Part shown: one piece after another, positions 7,220 to 14,352 of the stretch | Numbering within the stretch: position 1 is the stretch's first letter | How the letters are laid out: every line of letters starts with the position of its first letter | Assembly (NCBI GenBank): GCA_964395765.1 | Contig: CAYNCU010000102.1 | Span: 1-14,608, forward strand | Reading direction: 5' to 3' | Source of the DNA: DATDPY01 sp964395765 | GTDB lineage: Bacteria > Bacteroidota > Bacteroidia > Cytophagales > Cyclobacteriaceae | DNA: 14,608 nucleotides | Translations under genes and position numbers: made by a program | The notes under the pieces: generated by a model | What the model was told of the DNA's origin: nothing | Database searches by the model: none | Seen by the model: only the letters and a program-made list of their open reading frames with translations

Positions 7220-9583
7220 TTATTCGTCCCTGAGCGTTACCGCCGGATCTGTATGTGCTGCCCGCATGCTTTGCGTAACGACGATAAGCAGGGCGAAGCC
7301 CAGTGCAAAGGTTCCGGTAATCACGAATATCCATATCGGCAGACTCGTGTGGATCGGAAATTTTTCAAGATAGGCGTGTAAAGCCCACCATGAAAAAGGC
7401 GCTGAAATAATAAAGGCCATGATAACCAAACCGGCGAAATCCTTCGACATGAGAAAAACAATGTTGAACACCGATGCCCCCATTACTTTGCGGATGCCGA
7501 TTTCCTTGGTACGTTGTTCTATGGTATAGGCCGCCAGACCCAGCAGGCCAAGGCCGGTTATCAGGATGGCCAGCGTTGCAAATATGTTCACCAGGTGACT
7601 GGTAAGATTGATGGATTTGAATTTCTTGTCGAATTCCTGGTCTGCAAAATTATATTCAAACGGATAGGCGGAATTATATTTCTGGAATATATCCTTGACC
7701 CGGTTCAGGGAAGCATTTAAATCCCCGTTATTATGCAAACGAATGGTGATATAACCGCCCCAGTCGTCAAGGATGACGAACAAGGGCCTGATCTCCTGGT
7801 AGGGTGACCCCATGATCACATTGTCGATAACCCCGATTAGCGTTCTTTTCTTTCCCCAGAGATCGAGTTGGGTGCCGATCGGGTCGGGAAGTTTCATCAG
7901 GTCGAGGGCAGCTTTATTGATCAGGATAGCGGATGAGTCGCTCTTGAAATCCTTTGAAAAATCGCGTCCCATCAGAACTTTTATTCCCATGGTTTTGGTG
8001 TAATCATAATTCGCCGTTATGGTGACAAAAAGAACACGCTGATCATCGGGTTTTCCGGGCCATCCGAGAAAATTGTTTGAATTGACATCCGTGATCTGGC
8101 TGTTGGACTGGGTTACGCCGTCGACCACTCCCGATCGTAGTAATTCATTTTTTAAGACTTCGTAATTTTTATCCAATTCCTCATTTCTTCGGACCATGAT
8201 CAGGTTGTTCCGGTTATATCCCAGTTCCCTGCCTTTGGCCAGCTTAATTTGCTTGAAAATCACAATCGTGCCGGCGATCAGGAGAATGGAAAAACCGAAC
8301 TGAATAATGACCAATACTTTCCTCGGCAGGCTGGCGCGCTTCCCTTCCATGATCTTACCCTTCAGTACGCGCACCGGTTGAAAGGATGACAAATAAAAAG
8401 CAGGATAACTTCCTGAGATGAAACCAATAATGATTATCATGGCCAACCCGGCGAGCCAGAAGGAGGGAGAAAGGTAGTGAATGAAAAGCTTCTTTTCCAC
8501 CAGTTGATTATAAAACGGAAGCGCAAGTTGTGCAAGGATGACAGCCACCAGGAAGGCTATGAAAGTGATCACCAGGGATTCCGAGATGAACTGGAATACG
8601 AGATCATGACGCCTGGAGCCCATGGTTTTCCTGATCCCTACTTCCCTGGCTCTTCCGGCCGAACGTGCCGTGGCCAGGTTCATAAAATTGATACAGGCGA
8701 TAAGAAGAATAAACAAGGCGATCAGGCTGAACATCTGCACGAAATCTGACATGCCCCCTTTTTCCACCCCATTGTCAAAACTCGAATGCAGATGCCAGCG
8801 CGGCATGGGGTAAAGGAATATTGCGGGTTTAATCTCCTTTTCACCATGATCGACCAGCATATTTTTAATGGATTTTTCAACATCGGCCTGCCTGCTTTTA
8901 TCGGAAAGCTCAAGGTAAACCTGGAATGAATAATTTCCCCAGTTATTTTCATTTTCCACAACCCAGGGATTTATCGATCGCCAGTATTTATAGGGGAGCA
9001 GGCAGTCAAACTGGAAAGAAGAATTCTCGGGGATATCCTTCAGAACGCCGGAAACTTTCAGGTCGGCTTTATCATCCACACGGATGATTTTATTGATGGG
9101 ATCCTCGTCACCGAAAAGGTCTTTGGCCGTTTTTTCAGTAATCACAATGGAAGAGGCATCATCGAGCACCTTATTAGGATCGCCATAAAGCAATGGAAAC
9201 TGAAACATGTTAAGAAATTCTCCGCCTACATCATACCCGAGTTTCGTCAGTTTTTTATCACCGACTGTCAACAGGTGATTGCCGCCCCAATCCGAAACCG
9301 TTGAATTTTTGATATAGGAATTGGCACTCTTTAATTCCTGGTAAAGAGGAAGTGATACGGATTTCCAGGAATTGATCTTACTGTCATATTTTGCATTTAC
9401 CCACACCTGGTAAAGCCGGTCTTGTTTGGGGATGAAGTGATCGTAGGTGACCTCGTCATATACCCATAATAAAATCAGGATACTGCAGGCAATACCTACG
9501 GATAATCCTATGATGTTAATTAATGAGTATATTTTATTCTTGTAGAGGTTCCGGAAGGATACACGGAAGTAATTTTTTATCAT
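7220..9583 (-). CDS. ABC transporter permease, two-module MacB/FtsX type
   Basis: A 787-residue inner-membrane protein with the duplicated architecture common in Bacteroidota. One membrane helix (19-41) is followed by a large MacB-like periplasmic domain (about 45-280), then helices near 282-303, 330-353 and 375-397; a second half has a helix at 422-443, a periplasmic domain (about 450-660) and helices near 663-690, 715-737 and 747-771. The coupling motif that docks on the ATPase appears in both halves: REVGIRKTMG (313-322) and KEIGIRKVMG (693-702). These proteins convert ATP hydrolysis in a separate ATPase into motion of the periplasmic domains (export or lipoprotein and peptide handling). 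No ATPase gene is adjacent, so its partner must be elsewhere. Length and topology look complete. The substrate is unknown. It is convergent with the esterase and unlikely to share its regulation. Confidence 0.93.
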   Translation of the reverse strand: MIKNYFRVSFRNLYKNKIYSLINIIGLSVGIACSILILLWVYDEVTYDHFIPKQDRLYQVWVNAKYDSKINSWKSVSLPLYQELKSANSYIKNSTVSDWGGNHLLTVGDKKLTKLGYDVGGEFLNMFQFPLLYGDPNKVLDDASSIVITEKTAKDLFGDEDPINKIIRVDDKADLKVSGVLKDIPENSSFQFDCLLPYKYWRSINPWVVENENNWGNYSFQVYLELSDKSRQADVEKSIKNMLVDHGEKEIKPAIFLYPMPRWHLHSSFDNGVEKGGMSDFVQMFSLIALFILLIACINFMNLATARSAGRAREVGIRKTMGSRRHDLVFQFISESLVITFIAFLVAVILAQLALPFYNQLVEKKLFIHYLSPSFWLAGLAMIIIIGFISGSYPAFYLSSFQPVRVLKGKIMEGKRASLPRKVLVIIQFGFSILLIAGTIVIFKQIKLAKGRELGYNRNNLIMVRRNEELDKNYEVLKNELLRSGVVDGVTQSNSQITDVNSNNFLGWPGKPDDQRVLFVTITANYDYTKTMGIKVLMGRDFSKDFKSDSSAILINKAALDLMKLPDPIGTQLDLWGKKRTLIGVIDNVIMGSPYQEIRPLFVILDDWGGYITIRLHNNGDLNASLNRVKDIFQKYNSAYPFEYNFADQEFDKKFKSINLTSHLVNIFATLAILITGLGLLGLAAYTIEQRTKEIGIRKVMGASVFNIVFLMSKDFAGLVIMAFIISAPFSWWALHAYLEKFPIHTSLPIWIFVITGTFALGFALLIVVTQSMRAAHTDPAVTLRDE

Positions 9584-9903
9584 AAAAGTGTTGTTGTTAG
9601 CGTTGTTGTCTGTTCCGTAATGTTCTTTAATTCTACTTTATCCGGGCTTTTACACAGGAGACTTCGGAAAGGTAAAAAAGTTGCATGACAGGGTTATTTT
9701 TTTTAATGAGATCGAAATTAATATATTGGTTGGTATTAATTACAAGTAGAAATTATGGTAGGTTTCAGGTTGCATGATTGATTTACATTGTAAAAAGTTG
9801 TCTTTAATAACAATAGTGGTGGTTCCTTATACTTGTTACCTGTTGCCTGATTCAAGATCTGAGCAATATCCAATCCAAATTAACCAATTAACCAGGAAAT
9901 CCT
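9584..9903. other. Intergenic region upstream of the permease, no gene seen
   Basis: This 320-base stretch contains a candidate promoter for the permease (separate entry) and a second copy of GTTGCATGA (9680-9688 and 9769-9777). It also has a 13-base palindrome TTTACA-T-TGTAAA (9782-9794) and a tandem AATTAACC doublet (9878-9893) just before the dgoD stop codon. A short + strand frame from 9774 runs antisense into dgoD and has no protein-like features. Confidence 0.5.
9657..9685 (-). promoter_or_regulatory. Candidate ECF-sigma promoter of the permease gene
   Basis: On the - strand, TGCAAC (9685-9680) and GTCTCC (9662-9657) are separated by 17 bases. This fits the general ECF sigma-factor pattern of an AAC-containing -35 and a GTC/TCT-containing -10. 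Transcription would start about 65 bases before the permease ATG. The primary-sigma pattern of Bacteroidota (TTTG ... TAnnTTTG) is not clearly present; TACCTTTC in the spacer is only a partial match. This is a motif match by eye, hence modest confidence. Confidence 0.35.
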
Positions 9904-11052
9904 TCACCATTCCGCCACGCTGCCATCCTCGTGACGCCAGAGCGGGTTTTTCCAGTTATGGCCCTTTTTTGCCATTTCCCTGACATGGTTTTCGTTTATT
10001 TCAAGACCTATTCCCGGTCCTTCCGGAATGTTGACGAATCCATTCCTGAAGTCGAACACTTCTTTATTGACCACGTAATCCAGAAGATCGGCCCCGGTAT
10101 TATAATGGATGTCCCTGCTTTGTTCCTGGATGAAGGCATTATAACAGGTAGCATCTACCTGCAGGCAGCATGCCAGGGCAATAGGGCCGAGGGGGCAATG
10201 GAGGGCCAGGGCAACATCATAGGCCTCAGCCATAGAAGCAATCTTTTTACATTCGGTGATTCCCCCGGCGTGGGAAACATCGGGTTGAATAATATCCGCG
10301 TAACCGTTTTTCAATAATTCCTTAAAGTGCCAGCGAGAGTACATCCGTTCACCGGTGGCGATGGGTATAGAGGTAATCCCGGCAATGTCCCTCAGCGCTT
10401 CATTGTTTTCGGGAAGTACGGGTTCTTCAATAAACATCGGGTGAAAAGACTCAAGCTCGCGGGCCAGGACTTTTGCCATCGCTTTGTGAACGCGGCCATG
10501 AAAATCAATCCCAATGCCGAAATCAGTTCCCACCGCTTTTCTGATATTATCTACACGATCAATAACGAGATCCACTTTTTGGTGCGAATCGATAATCTGC
10601 AATTCTTCCGTTGCATTCATTTTTATGGCGGAAAATCCTTTGGCTTTCATTTTCTTTGCTTGCCCGGCAACGTCGGAAGGCCTGTCACCGCCAATCCAGG
10701 AATAGACCTTGATTTTATCCCTGATCTTACCGCCCATGAGCGCGTGGACAGGTGCACCGAGGAATTTCCCTTTTATGTCCCACAAGGCCTGGTCAATCCC
10801 GGCAATTGCGCTCATCAAAACAGGGCCACCCCGGTAAAAGCCGCCTCGGTAAAGAACATTCCAATGATCCTCGATCAATAAAGGATCTTTGCCCATGAGT
10901 AATGGCATCAACTCCTCAATGGCTGCCTTAACAGTAGCCGCCCTACCTTCAACTACAGGTTCCCCCCATCCAAATAAATCACTGTCAGTCAGAATCTTAA
11001 GAAACTGCCACCTGGGTGGTACCTGGAAAATTTCATAACCCGTGATTTTCAT
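9904..11052 (-). CDS. dgoD: D-galactonate dehydratase (enolase superfamily)
   Basis: The enzyme dehydrates D-galactonate to 2-dehydro-3-deoxy-D-galactonate, the first committed step of the De Ley-Doudoroff route, in the cytoplasm with Mg2+. The product is 382 residues, the same length as E. coli DgoD, and ends in the same sequence (NPLWRHED...SVAEW). Residues fall on the E. coli numbers: metal ligands Asp183, Glu209, Glu235; catalytic His185 (GIDFHGR) and His285 (LHCPLGP); Glu310. PPRW near the N-terminus and GGFYRGGP (70-77) match the substrate-capping region. A visible change is Leu284 before the catalytic His, where E. coli has Pro. No kinase, aldolase, transporter or regulator of galactonate use is next to it, so it stands as an isolated gene here; galactose or galactonate released from glycans could be the source. 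It is divergent from a small lipoprotein gene. Confidence 0.95.
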   Translation of the reverse strand: MKITGYEIFQVPPRWQFLKILTDSDLFGWGEPVVEGRAATVKAAIEELMPLLMGKDPLLIEDHWNVLYRGGFYRGGPVLMSAIAGIDQALWDIKGKFLGAPVHALMGGKIRDKIKVYSWIGGDRPSDVAGQAKKMKAKGFSAIKMNATEELQIIDSHQKVDLVIDRVDNIRKAVGTDFGIGIDFHGRVHKAMAKVLARELESFHPMFIEEPVLPENNEALRDIAGITSIPIATGERMYSRWHFKELLKNGYADIIQPDVSHAGGITECKKIASMAEAYDVALALHCPLGPIALACCLQVDATCYNAFIQEQSRDIHYNTGADLLDYVVNKEVFDFRNGFVNIPEGPGIGLEINENHVREMAKKGHNWKNPLWRHEDGSVAEW

Positions 11053-11137
11053 TCCGCTGTTTTTACACCAAGGTAAGGAAAGGGGGGATTTTTAAAAAAC
11101 AGATATCAAATTCAATGAGAAATAATTATATTTAATG

Positions 11138-11167
11138 TGAGTTTATATCCTCGATTTTTTAAACTCA
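11138..11167. repeat. Inverted repeat just upstream of the first coiled-coil lipoprotein gene
   Basis: TGAGTTTA (11138-11145) and TAAACTCA (11160-11167) form a perfect 8-base inverted repeat with a 14-base spacer, ending 6 bases before the ATG at 11174. It could be a leader hairpin close to the ribosome-binding region or an operator. The loop ends in a T-run, and no Shine-Dalgarno sequence is visible. Its role is not shown. Confidence 0.35.
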
Positions 11168-11173
11168 ATCGTT

Positions 11174-11464
11174 ATGAATTTTAAATTTTTATTCCTGTTC
11201 ATCCTGTTGTTTATCGCGGCTTGTATTCGTTACCCGACTTATTCATCTTTAAAAGATCAGAATAAAGTATTAACCTCGCAGAATAACAGTTTAAAAGCCA
11301 GCCTTGATTCTGCCAGGGCAGTCATGGATATTGCCAGGGAAAAATCAGATTCTATCGCCATAGTAGTAGCTTATAACGAAAAAATTGTAAAAAAAATGAT
11401 GGATCGTCAATGGCGAATAATTGATTCCCTTCGCAATGAAATTGAAAGACTTCGTGCCCATTAA
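11174..11464 (+). CDS. Small coiled-coil lipoprotein (96 residues)
   Basis: A short secreted protein anchored to a membrane by lipid. The signal peptide ends in the lipobox IAAC (Cys17), followed by a conserved-looking stretch YPTYSSLKDQN (20-30). The remainder is a predicted alpha-helical, heptad-like segment (about 27-95) rich in Lys, Glu, Asp, Ser and Leu/Ile, suggesting a coiled coil projecting into the periplasm. A related lipoprotein gene sits on the other side of the mscS-like gene (12598-12930), sharing a motif of the form (P)xYSSLKxxN right after the anchor. No enzymatic domain is visible and I do not recognise a named family. Periplasmic spacer or envelope-attachment roles, as for Lpp-like proteins, are possible by analogy only. 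It converges with the channel gene, 91 bases away. Confidence 0.75.
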   Translation: MNFKFLFLFILLFIAACIRYPTYSSLKDQNKVLTSQNNSLKASLDSARAVMDIAREKSDSIAIVVAYNEKIVKKMMDRQWRIIDSLRNEIERLRAH

Positions 11465-11555
11465 TTCATTACGCAATATTTTCCCGTCGTTGCGCCTTCG
11501 TCACTTCTTTGTGTAGCTATACAACAGCGTTGTATTCCTCCAGTCAATCTTTCAA
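11465..11555. terminator. Convergent intergenic segment with hairpin, possible bidirectional terminator
   Basis: Between two convergent stop codons lies ATACAAC-AGC-GTTGTAT (11519-11535), a perfect 7-base stem with a 3-base loop, and a weaker pair CGCAA / TTGCG around 11473-11495. Neither strand has a long T-run after the stem, so intrinsic termination is plausible by position but weak by sequence. The segment is somewhat more GC-balanced than its neighbours and could instead be a dispersed palindromic repeat. Confidence 0.3.
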
Positions 11556-12479
11556 TTATTTATTCGATAAATCCGTATTGATCTTCAGCGGGCTGATCGC
11601 ATCTCCCAAGTAAATCGTCCGATGAGGGAAGGGTATTTCAATATGTTCCGCATCGAAAGCTTTCTTCAGTCGCCCGTTAAATTCCCTGCCGACAACCCAT
11701 TGCTGGCTGGGCTTGGTTTTGATCCTGGCTTTGATCATTATCGCGCTGTCCCCGAATTTATCCACGCCGAAAATTTCAAGCGGTTCATTGATTTTGTCGT
11801 TGAAATTTGTGTCATTATAAAGTTCTTCGCCAACTCTTCTGATAACTGTTACTACCTTGTCGACATCCTCTTTGTAAGCAACTCCGATATCGAATACCAT
11901 GGCTGACCACTCCATAGTCATATTGGAAAGCGAATTGATCTTGCCATGCTGAAAAATATGTACCACGCCTGAAAAATCCCTGAGGGTAATAGTCCGGAGT
12001 GCAATTTTTTCGACCAGACCGCCTGTGCCGTTGATGATGGCCACGTCGCCTTCACGAACCTGGTTTTCAACCAGAACAAAGAAACCGGAGATGAAATCCC
12101 GGACCAGCTCCTGGGCGCCGAAGCCTACGGCCAGCCCGATTATACCTGCACTGGCGAGTATTGGACCTATATCAACTTTAAACTGACGAAGAATGATCAG
12201 GAGAAAAATCACCCAGATCACGATCAGACCTATCTGCCGCAGAATGCTGACCAGTGTTTTGACCCGTTTTTCCTTTTCGGCTATATTATCCGAATCACCC
12301 GTTAAACTGGCGACCTTGATCATCCTCGATTCCAGTTTTTTGATCAGTTTCCCGTATAATCGAAGTACGATAAACCAGATGACGACGACCAGGATCAGGG
12401 AGGGTCCGGAATCGATCAGCCATTGAATGGTTTTCAAAGAGGCTCTTTGCCAGAAATCGGTAGAAAAGAATTGATTCAT
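11556..12479 (-). CDS. Small-conductance mechanosensitive channel (MscS family)
   Basis: A 307-residue inner-membrane channel that opens under membrane tension to release solutes on hypo-osmotic shock. Membrane helices are at about 26-43 and 80-98, and the pore-lining third helix with the MscS signature is at about 105-138 (AGIIGLAVGFGAQELVRDF, then FVLVENQVREGD), rich in the Gly/Ala pairs that pack the pore. The beta domain follows (about 140-185) and the C-terminal alpha/beta cage ends in IPFPHRTIYL (282-291), matching IPFPQRT in the family. The length is close to E. coli MscS (286 residues), so it is the short basic type with three helices, not a large MscK/MscM type. It is expressed opposite to two flanking lipoprotein genes. 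A TAACTTTG box lies about 70 bases upstream. Confidence 0.95.
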   Translation of the reverse strand: MNQFFSTDFWQRASLKTIQWLIDSGPSLILVVVIWFIVLRLYGKLIKKLESRMIKVASLTGDSDNIAEKEKRVKTLVSILRQIGLIVIWVIFLLIILRQFKVDIGPILASAGIIGLAVGFGAQELVRDFISGFFVLVENQVREGDVAIINGTGGLVEKIALRTITLRDFSGVVHIFQHGKINSLSNMTMEWSAMVFDIGVAYKEDVDKVVTVIRRVGEELYNDTNFNDKINEPLEIFGVDKFGDSAIMIKARIKTKPSQQWVVGREFNGRLKKAFDAEHIEIPFPHRTIYLGDAISPLKINTDLSNK

Positions 12480-12548
12480 ATTCGGAATTTTACTATTTTA
12501 AACAGTTATTAATAGATAAAATGAGGTATAGTTTCTGTGAACGAAGTC

Positions 12549-12556
12549 CAAAGTTA
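12549..12556 (-). promoter_or_regulatory. Candidate -7 promoter element for the MscS-type gene
   Basis: On the - strand TAACTTTG is an exact match to the Bacteroidota primary-sigma -7 pattern TAnnTTTG, 69 bases before the channel start codon. No TTTG is present at the expected -33 spacing, so only half of the promoter is supported. Confidence 0.35.
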
Positions 12557-12597
12557 CGGATATGATCTTAAAACTCTGATTATTCTGAATTACTAAT

Positions 12598-12930
12598 ATG
12601 ATGAAAACTTTTTTATTGCTTATTTTTTCCGGCTTTATTATTTTATCTGCCTGTCATAAACACCCGGATTATTCGTCGCTGAAAAGTGAAAACATAAANN
12701 NNNNNNNNNNNNNNNNNNNNNNNNNNNNNNNNNNNNNNNNNNNNNNNNNNNNNNNNNNNNNNNNNNNNNNNNNNNNNNNNNNNNNNNNNNNNNNNNNNCA
12801 TAAATTGGCTATGAAACAAAGGGCCATTGCTGAGTCTACAGCAGTGATTGCACGAATGCAGGCAGATTCGGCAAGAGCGGAAAAAGCAAAAGCCGAATTT
12901 TATAAAAGAGAAATGCGGAAAAAGAAATAA
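12598..12930 (+). CDS. Small helical lipoprotein interrupted by an assembly gap
   Basis: The N-terminus is a clear lipoprotein signal with a canonical lipobox LSAC (Cys19 counted from the first ATG; a second ATG follows at once at 12601). It continues as HPDYSSLKSEN, which resembles YPTYSSLKDQN in the lipoprotein at 11174. After a run of 100 N, the frame resumes with 43 residues ending in a charged helix (AIAESTAVIARMQADSARAE..., then KREMRKKK), coiled-coil-like. The gap is of nominal size, so the length, the frame across it and even whether both ends are one gene are uncertain; the same helical, Ala/Lys/Glu-rich style on both sides and the matching frame make one gene likely. It stops 11 bases from the converging caspase-fold gene. 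Function is unknown; it is probably a paralogue or functional partner of the first lipoprotein. Confidence 0.6.
   Translation: MMKTFLLLIFSGFIILSACHKHPDYSSLKSENIXXXXXXXXXXXXXXXXXXXXXXXXXXXXXXXXXXHKLAMKQRAIAESTAVIARMQADSARAEKAKAEFYKREMRKKK
12699..12798. other. Assembly gap (100 N)
   Basis: A run of exactly 100 undetermined bases inside a lipoprotein gene. The round number indicates a scaffold join of nominal length rather than a measured distance, so sequence of any length may be missing here. Confidence 0.97.
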
Positions 12931-12941
12931 GCAGGGTAAGG

Positions 12942-14237
12942 TTATTTACTCCCCTTTTTCAGGAATATAAAATCGCCGCCTTCATCGCCCGCCTGTGCAA
13001 TAGGACCGAACTGGGGAACCTGCCCATTCGGGCTGTTATTGATAACGGCCACCTTGAAAGTCTGGAAAAGCTGTTCGGCAGACAGGAGTGGCTGATCATT
13101 CGTTGACAGGTCCTTGATCAGGTACTTCACGAACACGCTTTTATCAGGTACCGTCTTCATAGCGCCGCTGGTCATGGCTTTCCGGCTGGGCAGCTTGTAC
13201 ATCTCCAGGATGGCCTTGCTGTTTACAAAGGAAACGCCTCTTTCCTTGAAGATGCTTCCGCTGAAACAGGCATCCGTAACGAGCAGGGTATGCTTTGATT
13301 TTATCCCCCCGATATAATCCCGGATCGTTCCGTTGGACAGCCATTGCGCCTTTGAATTCAGGGAAGCATCGGCAGGAAGCCAGTAACCCTGGTTCAGTTG
13401 TTCATCCCAGATTCCATGCCCGGCATAAAAGATCAGAAGCTGATCGATATCGGTAATTTCCCTTGACAGTTTGTCGAAGGCATCGATGATCTGCGTTCGG
13501 GTGGGATTGGCCAGGAAAACAATATTGGCAGGTTCAAAGGTGTAATCGGAAATCAGGACATTTTTAAGATCGGTCGCATCCCGGACCGGGTTATCGAGGT
13601 GCTCGATATTTTTATCCGCGTAATTATCGATCCCGATGATCAGAGCGTAATATTTTCTTTTCGATAAGGCCTGTATCAAGGCTTCTCCGTCCGTGTCATT
13701 TTTTTGTACGGTTTCTTCCGGTTGAGGGCTTGTCCGGGAAGAGGCTGTAACATTTTCCTGCGGCGATGCCGACCGGTTTTGCGCCGTTGGTTCCGGGCTT
13801 TCTTTTTTATAGAGTTCGATTTTTCCCGACCAGGCAGCGGGACAGGTCTCCAGACTCCAGTCGCCATGCCATTTTCCCGTTAATATTTCCTTACCGTTTT
13901 CCCGTGAGTATACAAGATCGGTTATCGAAAGGCACGTAATCGTCGTTTTGTAAATGATCCGGGTAGTTCTGAAATGAAGCTTGCCGTTATCCACTGTTCC
14001 CAGTAATTCAAGATCACTTGAATCTTTGCCGCTTAATGTTTTTGACTTCAGGTCGCCTTTTAACGTGTTGCCATCCTGAATGAATTGATATACGCCCAAT
14101 AAATCATCGCTCAATGGAACTTTAATATAACCCTGCCATGTTCCCGTAATATTACCGTCGGATTGGGCATGACTGTTAGCGGGCTGGAAAAGGAAATATA
14201 AAAGCAAGCAAGGATATAGAAGAAAGATTTTATTCAT
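12942..14237 (-). CDS. Secreted caspase-fold (peptidase C14-like) protein with N-terminal beta domain
   Basis: A 431-residue exported protein. I place the start at 14237, because this Met directly precedes a normal signal peptide (about 1-25, ending HAQ); an in-frame ATG at 14285 would add 16 polar residues before it. Residues 28-145 form a beta-rich domain (GTWQGYIKV at the start, GKWHGDW at 121-127, ending WSGKIELYKK) of lipocalin-like character. A low-complexity Ser/Pro/Glu linker spans about 146-185, then the caspase-hemoglobinase domain from about 195 to the end. It has the catalytic pair His274 (YAGHG) and Cys324 (TDACFSGS), so the dyad is intact. The typical caspase-fold opening YALIIGIDNY (197-206) is present. 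Clan CD peptidases of this kind usually cut after Arg, Lys or Asp; the specificity and physiological role here are unknown. It is divergent from a sugar-binding lipoprotein gene 115 bases away. Confidence 0.88.
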   Translation of the reverse strand: MNKIFLLYPCLLLYFLFQPANSHAQSDGNITGTWQGYIKVPLSDDLLGVYQFIQDGNTLKGDLKSKTLSGKDSSDLELLGTVDNGKLHFRTTRIIYKTTITCLSITDLVYSRENGKEILTGKWHGDWSLETCPAAWSGKIELYKKESPEPTAQNRSASPQENVTASSRTSPQPEETVQKNDTDGEALIQALSKRKYYALIIGIDNYADKNIEHLDNPVRDATDLKNVLISDYTFEPANIVFLANPTRTQIIDAFDKLSREITDIDQLLIFYAGHGIWDEQLNQGYWLPADASLNSKAQWLSNGTIRDYIGGIKSKHTLLVTDACFSGSIFKERGVSFVNSKAILEMYKLPSRKAMTSGAMKTVPDKSVFVKYLIKDLSTNDQPLLSAEQLFQTFKVAVINNSPNGQVPQFGPIAQAGDEGGDFIFLKKGSK

Positions 14238-14352
14238 ATTTCCGGCATTTGCACTTTTCGAGTAATTAAAAATACTCCAATTCACTGAAAAAAAATAAAA
14301 AAGCTTTTTGTACTTTGTGTCTGAAATTTTTGCGGGATTAAATTTTGTCTGG

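Noticed and set aside
7208..7224. AATAAT-ATTAT-ATTATT inverted repeat across the two convergent stop codons, considered as a terminator
   Set aside because: It consists only of A and T, so any stem would be very weak; the gap between the two genes is just 7 bases and the pattern arises from the stop codons themselves.
10327..10881. Open frame of 184 codons on the + strand
   Set aside because: It lies fully antisense to dgoD, whose protein matches a known enzyme end to end. The translation lacks domain or signal features and is a by-product of codon bias in the opposite strand.
14238..14285. Upstream in-frame ATG (14285) as start of the caspase-fold gene
   Set aside because: It would place 16 polar residues ahead of a well-formed signal peptide; the ATG at 14237 gives a normal signal peptide.
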